From: Ignavibacteria bacterium UBA2373
GTDB taxonomy: Bacteria; Bacteroidota; Ignavibacteria; Kapaibacteriales; UBA961
Direction of reading: 5' to 3'
Assembly: GCA_002344005.1 (NCBI GenBank)
Contig: DDTD01000094.1
Location: 1 to 25,820, forward strand
DNA length: 25,820 bases
This document shows, piece after piece, positions 1-7,505 of this stretch; the first letter of the stretch is position 1, and each line of letters begins with the position of its first letter. The notes below the pieces were generated by a model. It had not been told where the DNA came from. It ran no database searches and saw nothing but the letters and a program-made list of their open reading frames with translations. The position numbers and the translations under genes were made by a program.

Positions 1-1
1 T

Positions 2-136
2 GATGAAATACTGAAAAAGTTTCAATATAAAATTTCTCCAATATTTGAAATGATAAGACTCAGATTAAAAGAAACCCAAAAGCTAAGGGAATTGAAAGAA
101 TTGTTATTGTCGAAGATGTCGAAAGAGGAGGGTTGA
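2..136 (+). CDS. hsdS: Type I restriction specificity subunit HsdS, C-terminal end (partial)
   Basis: The window opens inside a reading frame that ends in TGA at 134-136. The 44 visible residues form a charged helix ending with ETQKLRELKELLLSKMS. This resembles the conserved C-terminal helix of HsdS subunits, which follows the second target-recognition domain and packs as a coiled coil against HsdM. Context supports it, because an hsdR gene lies downstream on the same strand and the next gene starts only 4 bases after this stop. The target-recognition domains and hsdM should lie to the left of the window, so the DNA specificity cannot be judged. Only the tail is seen, so the call rests on one motif plus context. 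Confidence 0.62.
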   Translation, partial: DEILKKFQYKISPIFEMIRLRLKETQKLRELKELLLSKMSKEEG

Positions 137-140
137 GAGG

Positions 141-1553
141 ATGTTTATTAAATCAATCAATATTAAGAATTATAGGTTGTTCTCAAATGAAACACCATTT
201 GAGATTGCAGATTTGAATATCCCTGATTGTCAGAACGGTGGTACAGGTCTCACCATTTTTGTAGGCGAGAATGGTTGTGGAAAATCAACTTTGCTTGATG
301 CTTTTGCATTACCATATGTCTCTTACAAAACAGATTCTTTCTCAATATCAGATTTAAATAATCCAACGCAAAAAGTTCAGATTGAAATTCTTACCGATGA
401 AACTTACACTTACAAAGGTATAGTACCAAGAGCTGAGTACAGAGGAAAAGGTTTTTCTTTTATTGGTGGAATACGGTCAAGAGCCAATAGCGGATTTTTA
501 TCTTCTATGATTGTAACTGACCAACAGTATATCCGTGCTGATGGTCAGACTAAACCCAAAGACAATAGCCCTGAATTAAGGTTGTCAGTTAATAACCCTT
601 GGAGTGGTTCAAGGTTCAATGAAATAGAATACTTGATACTTGATAAAAACAGAATTTTTCAAACAAGAAAAGGCACCTATAACGACACAAGGTTTGATAG
701 ATTAATGGAGGATTTGAATTACCATTACATTCAACAACATGATAATATCCCCTCGGACTGCAATGACTCAATAAGCACATTGCTTGGAATTGAGAACAGT
801 AGCATCAGTCAGGTTGTACAAAGATTTGCTGATTTAACAGGAAATACTCTACAACTAAATGTTATAGATGATTGGAGTCCTTACACAAATGCGTTTTTTG
901 GTATTAGAAAAGAAAATAAACAAACAATAACTTTGAGTCAATTGGGTTCAGGTTATGAAATGATTTTTTCATTAATCTACTCATATTATCTTTCAAAGAA
1001 AGGAAATAAGAAATTAATTGTATTGATTGATGAACCTGAACTCCATCTTCATCCAAAATTGCAATCAGATTTTATTGAACTACTGTTGGAGTTTTCCAAA
1101 GACTCACAGATAATCCTTACAACTCATTCTCCATTATTCATAAAACAAGCAATGAACAATAACAATGTTAAAGTCAAAATTTTGACAAAAACAGAAAACT
1201 CCGTTATTGTCGCTAATCCTGAATTAGCAGTTTTGCCTTACGTATCAGCCAATGAAGTTAATTACGTTGCTTTCAAACTTGCTACTGAAGAATATCACAA
1301 TGAGCTGTATGAAAGGCTTTTTGGGTTAAAAGCGACAAGTAATAACATTAAAGAATTTGACGTTTCCTTTTTCCAAGTAGAAAAAAATGAACCAAAAAAC
1401 TCTCCTTGGAAAGGTTACCCAAATGAAGTTTCAATTCATACTTTTTTGAGAAATCAAATTCATCATCAGGCACAAAACGGTAAAGCTGAATATGAAAATT
1501 TAAAATCTTCTATTGAAAAAATGCGAGAATACTTAATAGAATTAAATTATTGA
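141..1553 (+). CDS. AAA/ABC-type (OLD/RecF-like) ATPase with C-terminal RNxxHH motif, in a type I RM locus
   Basis: A 470-residue P-loop ATPase of the RecF/SMC-like AAA_15/AAA_21 class. Visible parts are Walker A GENGCGKST (42-50), an ABC-like signature region LSQLGSGYE (265-273), Walker B LIVLIDEPE (292-300) followed by LHLHP, and an H-loop TTHSP (327-331). There is no coiled-coil insertion and no recognisable TOPRIM domain. The last third (about 340-470) is a separate region ending in a helical stretch with RNQIHH at 437-442, which fits the R-x(3-6)-H motif of HEPN ribonuclease domains. The gene starts 4 bases after hsdS, with a GAGGAGGG-like ribosome site before the ATG. A role as an ATP-gated defence effector riding on the RM operon is inferred; the ATPase itself is certain. 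Confidence 0.85.
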   Translation: MFIKSINIKNYRLFSNETPFEIADLNIPDCQNGGTGLTIFVGENGCGKSTLLDAFALPYVSYKTDSFSISDLNNPTQKVQIEILTDETYTYKGIVPRAEYRGKGFSFIGGIRSRANSGFLSSMIVTDQQYIRADGQTKPKDNSPELRLSVNNPWSGSRFNEIEYLILDKNRIFQTRKGTYNDTRFDRLMEDLNYHYIQQHDNIPSDCNDSISTLLGIENSSISQVVQRFADLTGNTLQLNVIDDWSPYTNAFFGIRKENKQTITLSQLGSGYEMIFSLIYSYYLSKKGNKKLIVLIDEPELHLHPKLQSDFIELLLEFSKDSQIILTTHSPLFIKQAMNNNNVKVKILTKTENSVIVANPELAVLPYVSANEVNYVAFKLATEEYHNELYERLFGLKATSNNIKEFDVSFFQVEKNEPKNSPWKGYPNEVSIHTFLRNQIHHQAQNGKAEYENLKSSIEKMREYLIELNY

Positions 1554-1558
1554 ACTAA

Positions 1559-1633
1559 ATGAACCTCACCGAAGAAAAATTAGAAAAATCGGTTACCGAG
1601 TTGTTGGGGCAAGAAAGATTTCCGAAAGATTAA
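1559..1633 (+). pseudogene. Relic of an hsdR 5' end (24 codons)
   Basis: A short frame begins 5 bases after the ATPase stop and reads MNLTEEKLEKSVTELLGQER before ending FPKD and TAA. The intact hsdR 1 kb further on begins MKFTEEQLEKAYIELMEQQG, so 12 of the first 20 residues match, and the DNA is visibly related. It sits exactly where hsdR would follow in the operon, and the transposase gene starts 8 bases later. The simplest reading is that this is the original start of an hsdR, cut off when the transposase region arrived or when hsdR was replaced. It could still be translated as a 24-residue peptide, but there is no sign it is functional. Confidence 0.55.
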
Positions 1634-1641
1634 GAATAGTG

Positions 1642-2574
1642 ATGAACGATAAACCCAAATATAATCCAAATATCCACCATCGCCGATCTATCCGATTAAA
1701 AGGATATGATTATTCGCAGGCGGGTTTGTATTTTATTACGATATGTTGTCACAATAGAATTTGCCGTTTTGGTGCTGTGGTTGACGGGAAAATGATATTG
1801 AATGATGCTGGAAGGATAGCAGATTCTTGTTGGTTGGAAATACCTAAACATTTTCCGAATGCGGTATTGCATGAATATATTATAATGCCAAATCATGTGC
1901 ATGGGATTATTGAATTAACGGATTCAACCATGGATGTTCAAACCGTAGGGGTGGGAAATAATACCGTAGGGGTGGGAAATAATAATGTACGGGTGGGAAA
2001 TAATAATGTACGGGTGGGAAATAATAATGTACGGATGGGAAATAATAATGTACGGGTTGAAAATAATAATGTACGGGTGGAAAATTTTCAACCCGTACAA
2101 AACAAATTTCAAAAAATGATTCCGCGTTCAATTGGTTCAATTGTCAAAGGATATAAAATTGGCGTTACAAAACGGTTGCGTACCGTTGGGGTTGAAAATA
2201 ATAATGTACGGGTGGGAAATAATAATGTTGGGGTTGAAAATAATAATGTACGGGTTGAAAATAATACCGTACGGGTGGGAAATAATAATGTAGGGGTTGA
2301 AAATAATAATGTAGGGGTGGGAAATAATACCGTAGGGGTTGAAAATAATAATGTACGGGTTGAAAATTTTCAACCCCTACAACCGAATTATCATCAACCC
2401 GTACAACCGAATTATCATCAACCCGTACCGGATCGTCATCAACCCGTACAACAGATTTGGCAACGCAATTATTATGAACATATCATTCGCAATGAACAAT
2501 CGTATCTGCGGATTGCGGAATATATTATCAACAATCCTACACAATGGAAGGAAGATTCCTATTATATAGTATGA
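1642..2574 (+). CDS. REP-associated tyrosine transposase (Y1_Tnp/RAYT) with internal heptapeptide repeats
   Basis: IS200-like HUH single-strand DNA transposase of the RAYT type. With a GTG one codon upstream counted as residue 1, the family landmarks are HHRRSIRLKGYDY (13-25), GLYFITICCHNR (29-40), the metal-binding HUH motif in MPNHVHGII (83-91), and near the C-terminus WQRNYYEHIIRNEQ, which carries the presumed catalytic tyrosine, then EYIINNP. The core is interrupted by two runs of a 7-residue unit such as NNNVRVG or NNNVRVE (about residues 102-150 and 182-245), separated by GSIVKGYKIGVTKRLR. A third stretch based on QPVQPNYH follows. Repeats in this linker are known in the family, but two long arrays are unusual. 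The stop TGA at 2572-2574 overlaps the hsdR ATG at 2571. ATG 1642 is taken as the start; whether the protein is active is unknown. Confidence 0.82.
   Translation: MNDKPKYNPNIHHRRSIRLKGYDYSQAGLYFITICCHNRICRFGAVVDGKMILNDAGRIADSCWLEIPKHFPNAVLHEYIIMPNHVHGIIELTDSTMDVQTVGVGNNTVGVGNNNVRVGNNNVRVGNNNVRMGNNNVRVENNNVRVENFQPVQNKFQKMIPRSIGSIVKGYKIGVTKRLRTVGVENNNVRVGNNNVGVENNNVRVENNTVRVGNNNVGVENNNVGVGNNTVGVENNNVRVENFQPLQPNYHQPVQPNYHQPVPDRHQPVQQIWQRNYYEHIIRNEQSYLRIAEYIINNPTQWKEDSYYIV
1942..2098 (+). repeat. 21-bp tandem repeat array 1 (about 7 units) ending in a palindrome
   Basis: Units of 21 bp start at 1942, 1963, 1984, 2005, 2026, 2047 and 2068, with the pattern (AAT/ACC)GTA(G/C)GGGT(G/T)GAAATAAT and small variations. 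Because 21 is a multiple of 3, the reading frame is preserved and each unit encodes seven residues. The last unit is fused to its own reverse complement, giving a palindrome with GTACGGGT arms around GAAAATTTTC (about 2071-2098). Confidence 0.92.
2182..2449 (+). repeat. 21-bp tandem repeat array 2 (about 9 units) followed by inverted 24/21-bp units
   Basis: The same 21-bp unit as array 1 recurs from 2182, 2203, 2224, 2245, 2266, 2287, 2308, 2329 and 2350. The last unit is again joined to its reverse complement (2353-2380, arms GTACGGGTTGAAAA and TTTTCAACCCCTAC). Then come two 24-bp copies of AACCGAATTATCATCAACCC plus GTAC (2381-2404 and 2405-2428) and a 21-bp variant (2429-2449). These carry the complement of the unit core, CAACCCGTAC. 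The block can therefore form large hairpins between forward and inverted units while staying in frame. Confidence 0.92.
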
Positions 2575-5500
2575 AATTCACAGAAGAACAATTAGAAAAG
2601 GCATATATCGAGTTGATGGAACAACAGGGCTATCGCCATTATCTGGGAGAGAATATAGCTCGCCATCATGAGGACGTGATTATCGAAGAAGATATACGTC
2701 ATTTTCTTGCTCGCCATTATGCCTCACAAAATATCACCGAAAAAGAAATAAGCACAATTATTTTGCAATTGCGTACTTTGTCCTCGATGGATCTTTATAC
2801 ATCCAATATGACATTTATGCGTATGATTGCCGATGGATTTATATTGCAACGCGAAGACCGCACACAAAAGGATATCCATATCGAATTACTTGATTATGCG
2901 GGCTTAGAGCATCATCGCTATATTGCCGATACCGTCCCCATACGCATAGCCGCCGAACCGCAGAGTGGATATTCCGCCCCGCAAAACGATAAGAATATCT
3001 ATAAATTTGTGACACAATTGGAAATTGAAGGTGACAATAAACGCATACCCGACGGCATTGTGTATATTAATGGTTTGCCTTTACTTGTTTTTGAATTTAA
3101 AAGTGTTATTCGCGAGAATACAGACATTTTCGAGGCATATACACAATTGACCACGCGGTACAGACGCGATATTCCGTCCTTATTTATTTATAATTGTTTT
3201 TGTATTATCAGTGATGGCATTAATACGAAAGCGGGTTCATTTTTTGCTCCGTATGAATATTATTATGCATGGCGGCGTATAGCAGTTTCGGAAAAGACGC
3301 AACCATTAACGGAGACGGATATTGTTGATTTGTCAAAATTCAGTCGTGAGGATGCGCAAGGCATACAGAGTATGTTTACCTTAGTGCAGGGTATGTTGCA
3401 CAAAGACCGATTGCGCGATATAATCCGCAATTTTATATTTATGCCCGATACGGGCAACAAAGAACAAAAGATAGTGTGCCGTTATCCACAATACTATGCC
3501 GCACGAGCATTATATACCAGCATCACGAAAGCCCGTAAACCACGTGGCAATGGTAAAGGCGGTACATATTTCGGTGCCACGGGATGCGGAAAAAGTTATA
3601 CTATGTTGTTTTTGACTCGATTATTGATGCGCAGTGAGCATTTTGCCAGCCCGACTATTGTGCTGATTACCGACCGCACCGATCTTGATGCGCAATTATC
3701 GGAACAATTTGTGGAAGCAAAGCAATATATAGGCGATCATACGATAGTGAGTGTGGAAAGCAGGGCGCATTTGCGTTCATTATTGCAGGGCAGACAAAGC
3801 GGCGGAGTTTTTTTAACGACCATTCATAAATTTACGGAAGATACGCAAGTGCTGACCGAGCGGAATAATGTGATTTGTATTTCCGATGAGGCACATCGCA
3901 GCCAAATTCATCTTGACCAAAAAGTGACGATTACAAAAGAAGGCGTCCGTAAGCGTTATGGTTTTGCCAAACATTTGCATACATCATTGCCAAATGCGGT
4001 ATATGTCGGATTTACGGGAACGCCTATTGATGCCACACTGGATGTATTCGGTAAGGTGGTGGATGCCTATACGATGACGGAATCGGTTTTTGATGAAATT
4101 ACGGTGCATATTGTCTATGAGGGCAGAGCCGCCAAAGTGGGATTAAAAAATGAAGAATTGGCAAAAATTGAACGTTATTATGAAGAAGCCGCCGCAATGG
4201 GCGCGAACGATATTCACATAGAACAAAGTAAAGCACAAACAGCAAATATGTATGCTATTCTCGGCGATCCGAAACGCTTACAAGCCATAGCAGAAGATTT
4301 TATTGCGCATTATGAGGCGCGAGTGGAAGAAGGTGCAACCGCCGCGGGTAAAGCAATATTTGTGAGCAGCAGCCGCGAGATTGCTTATGAATTATATAAG
4401 AAAATACTGATATTACGACCGGAATGGAGTGAAAAGCTCTTTGCATCAACTCATAGCCCTGATGATACGAAAGAACAACCGATAGAACGCATAAAATTAG
4501 TGATGACGCGCTCGAAGGATGATCCGGCAGAGCTGTACCAATTACTTGGCACGAATGAATACAGAAAAGAATTAGATCGCCATTTCAAAAATGAATATTC
4601 CAATTTCAAAATTGCGATTGTGGTGGATATGTGGCTGACGGGTTTCGATGTCCCATTTCTTGATACTATTTATATTGACAAGCCGATACAGCGGCATAAT
4701 TTAATTCAGACAATATCGCGGGTTAATCGTAAGTTTTCGGGTAAACATAAAGGTTTGGTTGTTGATTATATCGGTATAAAACAACAAATGAATCTTGCAT
4801 TGAAGCAATATAATGAAACAGATAAAGATAATTTTGAGCAGATAGAGCAATCAATCATTGTTCTGCGCGATTATTTGGATTTGCTTGCTAATGAGATGCA
4901 CACATTCGATGCGAAAAAATATTTTGTTGGTCGTCCATTGGAACAATTACATACACTCAATCGGGCAGCGGAATTTGTATTGAGCGGCGAAGAGAAAAAA
5001 AATCGTTTCATTGGCTTAGTTCTGCGATTAAAAGCGGCATACGATATATGCGTGGGGAGTGATGCTATCACGGTAAAAGAGCGTGACTATGTTCATTTTT
5101 ATCTTGCCATACGCAGTATTATCGTCAAATTAACCGGAGGAACAGCACCCGATACGGAACAAATGAACAAACGTGTGCGCGAGATGATAAAAAATGCTCT
5201 GGAAAGTCAAGGTGTGGAACAATTATTCCGTTTTGGCGATAAGAATGACGGCAATATCAATTTATTCGATAAAGAATATTTGGAACAATTAAAAAAGATA
5301 AAATTACCAAATACGAAAATTCAATTATTGCAGCAATTATTATCGCAAGTTATCCAAGAGATAAAGAAAATTAATAAAATCCAAGGTATAGACTTTACAA
5401 AACGTATGGAAACGGTTGTTGAGCGTTACAATACCCGTGAAACTAATGATATATTCAGAAGTGAGCTATATGAGGAAATAGCGGAAGAATTGACGAATTT

Positions 5501-5837
5501 ACTGTGGGAAGCGCATGAAGAATTTTTCAGTGGCAATGATTTGGGAATAGAAGTAGAAGAAAAAGCATTCTATGATATTTTATTTGCCTTGTGCATAAAA
5601 TATGGCTTTGTCTATCCGGAAGAAAAGATGATAGAATTGGCGAGAGCAGTGAAACTCTTGGTTGATACACAGAGTCGTTTCCCCGATTGGAATAAACGGG
5701 AGGATATAAAAGCATCACTCAAGGTGGATTTAATATTATTGCTTGATGAGTATGGCTTTCCTCCGGTAGAGATAGATGAAGTATATAATGAAATATTTGA
5801 ACAAGCAGAAAACTTCAAGAAGAACCGCCCTTCATAA
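2571..5837 (+). CDS. hsdR: Type I restriction enzyme R subunit HsdR
   Basis: Motor and nuclease subunit of a type I restriction complex, 1088 residues, close to the size of EcoR124-type HsdR. The N-terminal PD-(D/E)xK nuclease shows PD at 160-161 and EFK at 175-177. A superfamily 2 helicase/translocase follows with Walker A GATGCGKS (335-342), the DEAH box (439-442), TGTP (482-485), and later WLTGFDVPFLDTIYIDKP and QTISRVNR motifs. The C-terminal helical region ends in a VYNEIFEQAENF tail typical of the family. The start at 2571 is preferred over an upstream in-frame ATG at 2544, because MKFTEEQLEK is the usual N-terminus and because this ATG overlaps the transposase stop. No frameshift is seen, so it is probably intact. 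Expression must come from read-through of the upstream genes or an unseen promoter. Confidence 0.95.
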   Translation: MKFTEEQLEKAYIELMEQQGYRHYLGENIARHHEDVIIEEDIRHFLARHYASQNITEKEISTIILQLRTLSSMDLYTSNMTFMRMIADGFILQREDRTQKDIHIELLDYAGLEHHRYIADTVPIRIAAEPQSGYSAPQNDKNIYKFVTQLEIEGDNKRIPDGIVYINGLPLLVFEFKSVIRENTDIFEAYTQLTTRYRRDIPSLFIYNCFCIISDGINTKAGSFFAPYEYYYAWRRIAVSEKTQPLTETDIVDLSKFSREDAQGIQSMFTLVQGMLHKDRLRDIIRNFIFMPDTGNKEQKIVCRYPQYYAARALYTSITKARKPRGNGKGGTYFGATGCGKSYTMLFLTRLLMRSEHFASPTIVLITDRTDLDAQLSEQFVEAKQYIGDHTIVSVESRAHLRSLLQGRQSGGVFLTTIHKFTEDTQVLTERNNVICISDEAHRSQIHLDQKVTITKEGVRKRYGFAKHLHTSLPNAVYVGFTGTPIDATLDVFGKVVDAYTMTESVFDEITVHIVYEGRAAKVGLKNEELAKIERYYEEAAAMGANDIHIEQSKAQTANMYAILGDPKRLQAIAEDFIAHYEARVEEGATAAGKAIFVSSSREIAYELYKKILILRPEWSEKLFASTHSPDDTKEQPIERIKLVMTRSKDDPAELYQLLGTNEYRKELDRHFKNEYSNFKIAIVVDMWLTGFDVPFLDTIYIDKPIQRHNLIQTISRVNRKFSGKHKGLVVDYIGIKQQMNLALKQYNETDKDNFEQIEQSIIVLRDYLDLLANEMHTFDAKKYFVGRPLEQLHTLNRAAEFVLSGEEKKNRFIGLVLRLKAAYDICVGSDAITVKERDYVHFYLAIRSIIVKLTGGTAPDTEQMNKRVREMIKNALESQGVEQLFRFGDKNDGNINLFDKEYLEQLKKIKLPNTKIQLLQQLLSQVIQEIKKINKIQGIDFTKRMETVVERYNTRETNDIFRSELYEEIAEELTNLLWEAHEEFFSGNDLGIEVEEKAFYDILFALCIKYGFVYPEEKMIELARAVKLLVDTQSRFPDWNKREDIKASLKVDLILLLDEYGFPPVEIDEVYNEIFEQAENFKKNRPS

Positions 5838-5851
5838 TAATGAATTTCATC

Positions 5852-6123
5852 GCCTTCCCCGCGGGGAAGGACGGGATGGGGCAAAAAACAAACATCATAA
5901 TTCTATAAACCTATCATCCCGACGGGATTGAATTTCATCCCATCCATGGGAGGCTTGTCCGCAGGACGGGGTGGATGAATATATTGATTGAAATTTGCCC
6001 CTCTTTTTTTCTCCCCGTCGGGGAGAATTTTATTATGCCTTCCCCGCGGGGAAGGACGGGATGGGGCAAAAAAACGAACATCATAATTCTATAAACCTGT
6101 CATCCCTTCGGGATTGAATTTCA
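5852..6123. repeat. REP/BIME-like block: two ~86-bp direct repeats with GC-rich palindromes
   Basis: Two near-identical copies lie at 5852-5936 and 6037-6123. Each opens with the perfect 18-bp palindrome CCTTCCCCGCGGGGAAGG (5853-5870 and 6038-6055), continues ACGGGATGGGGC, an A-run and an AT-rich stretch, and closes with a short TCATCCC..GGGAT hairpin and TTGAATTTCA. Between them are further dyads, including TTCTCCCC-GTC-GGGGAGAA (6009-6027). This fills most of the 350 bases between hsdR and the converging gene. The pattern is that of repetitive extragenic palindromes, which RAYT transposases of the type encoded nearby are known to act on; the link to this RAYT is inference. Confidence 0.8.
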
Positions 6124-6151
6124 AAAATTCCCCTCGTTGAGGGGAATTTTT
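6123..6151. terminator. Bidirectional Rho-independent terminator
   Basis: A perfect inverted repeat has 13-bp arms (AAAAATTCCCCTC and GAGGGGAATTTTT) around a GTT loop. A-run and T-run flank the GC stem on both sides, so it can stop transcripts from hsdR on the + strand and from the oxidoreductase gene on the - strand. Confidence 0.85.
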
Positions 6152-6188
6152 CGATTGTTTGTATGTTTATTTATGGATTAAACATTTT

Positions 6189-6800
6189 TTACCGTTTCAC
6201 AACCTTAAATCCTATTGAGCGACCATATCCCTGCATTATGGCAAGATTAATCCATGATAAAGCAAAACATTCCAATAATTCCACTTTATCGCCTTTACCA
6301 AAATCATAACATTGCTCAAAGCCTGCATCCTTTGCTAACTGTGTTGCCACAGCTTTGGCTGCATCGCTGTCACCCGCCATAAACATATCAAGAGTCACGG
6401 TGTCATAGCGCGGATTACTCATATTTTCAAAACCCGTAGAATTAAAGCATTTCACTATTGCCGCTTCCGTTTTTGCCGCCAAACAATGATACACCGTACT
6501 ATAGGGTTCCGGCTTCTGACGCACTGCATTCGTTGCATCAATGCAATATTTCCCACTCAAATTGCCACTTTGCTCAATAATATCGAAAATTGCCGTCGGC
6601 GGCGTTGCTATGAGTATAGTCTCAGCTTGGGCAATCGCTTCCGCAACCGATACCGCCTTCGTATTGGGATTATGCAATAAATCCATGCCCTTGAATTGCT
6701 CGGTATTCTGAACACCAAGAAAAATGGTGTGACCTGCTTTAGCCCATGACGTCGCAAGCGCACCGCCAACATTTCCTGTACCAATAATTGCAATATTCAT
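6189..6800 (-). CDS. NAD(P)-binding oxidoreductase, F420-dependent NADP reductase-like (NADP_oxidored_F420)
   Basis: A 203-residue Rossmann protein. The N-terminus MNIAIIGTGNVGGAL holds the GxGxxG dinucleotide-binding loop (7-12), followed by a NADP-type segment and LIATPP after the fourth strand. Later come YCIDATNA and AAIVKCFNSTGFENM, which fit the family of short proteins related to F420-dependent NADP reductase (COG2085). Without other F420 genes in view the hydride carrier cannot be told; many bacterial members act without F420. The start at 6800 is chosen because AAAGAAAGG lies 6 bases upstream; an ATG seven codons earlier has no such site. It follows the TMEM175 gene by 118 bases on the same strand, so it may be the last gene of that operon or have its own promoter. 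Confidence 0.82.
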   Translation of the reverse strand: MNIAIIGTGNVGGALATSWAKAGHTIFLGVQNTEQFKGMDLLHNPNTKAVSVAEAIAQAETILIATPPTAIFDIIEQSGNLSGKYCIDATNAVRQKPEPYSTVYHCLAAKTEAAIVKCFNSTGFENMSNPRYDTVTLDMFMAGDSDAAKAVATQLAKDAGFEQCYDFGKGDKVELLECFALSWINLAIMQGYGRSIGFKVVKR

Positions 6801-6918
6801 ACTATGCCTTTCTTTTTGCAAGATAACAGTAATAGTGAAAATACTGTGTCTTGAATAAATAATTGTAAAAAAATGATATAACTATGTCGCCATTATCCAT
6901 TAACAATAGCGAACCGCC

Positions 6919-7503
6919 TCAGCCCGAGCGTTTTTTCCGCCTATCCGGCATAAAATACCATATCGGTATAAAGGCAAAAATAACAAATGAAAGAAAAACA
7001 GAAATATATGCTAAGGGAATGGATAAAAAATAGAACAGCGATGCGAGTGCATTCGTGCGATGAATATGCGGACTATAGGGCAAGAGCTTTGCATGAATTT
7101 CCACATAACGCCGCAATAGTAAAAACACCAAAGCATTGAGAAACATGACAATGCCGTAAAACATCACCGCCGGATACATTGTCGGATGCTGTGCCATAAA
7201 TGCCGTCGGCAAAGGAATAAGCGACATCGTAAATAATAAAGCCATATTATACCAAATAAGCGCACTGTCCGTATGGGGAATTTTATCAAAAAGTGCGTGA
7301 TGATTCAACCACATAATAGCAATCACAAGAAAACTCAGCGTATAGGACAATAACTTCGGTAAAAGAGAAAGGGCAATATCACGCAATGCCGTAGCAGCAA
7401 AAGGCTCGGGAATATCCTGAATTTTTAAATCAAATACCATAATGGTGATAATAATGGCAATGACTCCATCGCTGAATGCTTCTATACGATTTTTTGCCAA
7501 CAT
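6919..7503 (-). CDS. TMEM175 family (DUF1211) membrane channel protein
   Basis: A 194-residue integral membrane protein with about six hydrophobic segments. The N-terminal RIEAFSDGVIAI carries the family signature R-x-x-x-FSD, which in bacterial TMEM175 proteins lines the first helix of a potassium-selective channel. Length suits the single-repeat bacterial form, which assembles as a tetramer. The ATG at 7503 is 2 bases after the stop of the bestrophin gene; a TTG at 7509 would give a 4-base overlap instead. Either way the two genes must be co-transcribed. Potassium conduction is family knowledge, not something the sequence proves. Confidence 0.88.
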   Translation of the reverse strand: MLAKNRIEAFSDGVIAIIITIMVFDLKIQDIPEPFAATALRDIALSLLPKLLSYTLSFLVIAIMWLNHHALFDKIPHTDSALIWYNMALLFTMSLIPLPTAFMAQHPTMYPAVMFYGIVMFLNALVFLLLRRYVEIHAKLLPYSPHIHRTNALASLFYFLSIPLAYISVFLSFVIFAFIPIWYFMPDRRKKRSG

Positions 7504-7505
7504 AC

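Noticed and set aside
1942..2449. CRISPR-like array
   Set aside because: Units are contiguous 21-bp tandem copies without unique spacers and they encode protein within a transposase gene.
1907..2569. Open frames on both strands across the repeat arrays (for example 1907-2140 and 2137-2373 on the minus strand, 2339-2569 on the plus strand)
   Set aside because: They exist only because a 21-bp repeat without stop codons stays open in several frames. Only the plus-strand frame with the HUH and tyrosine motifs continues into conserved sequence.
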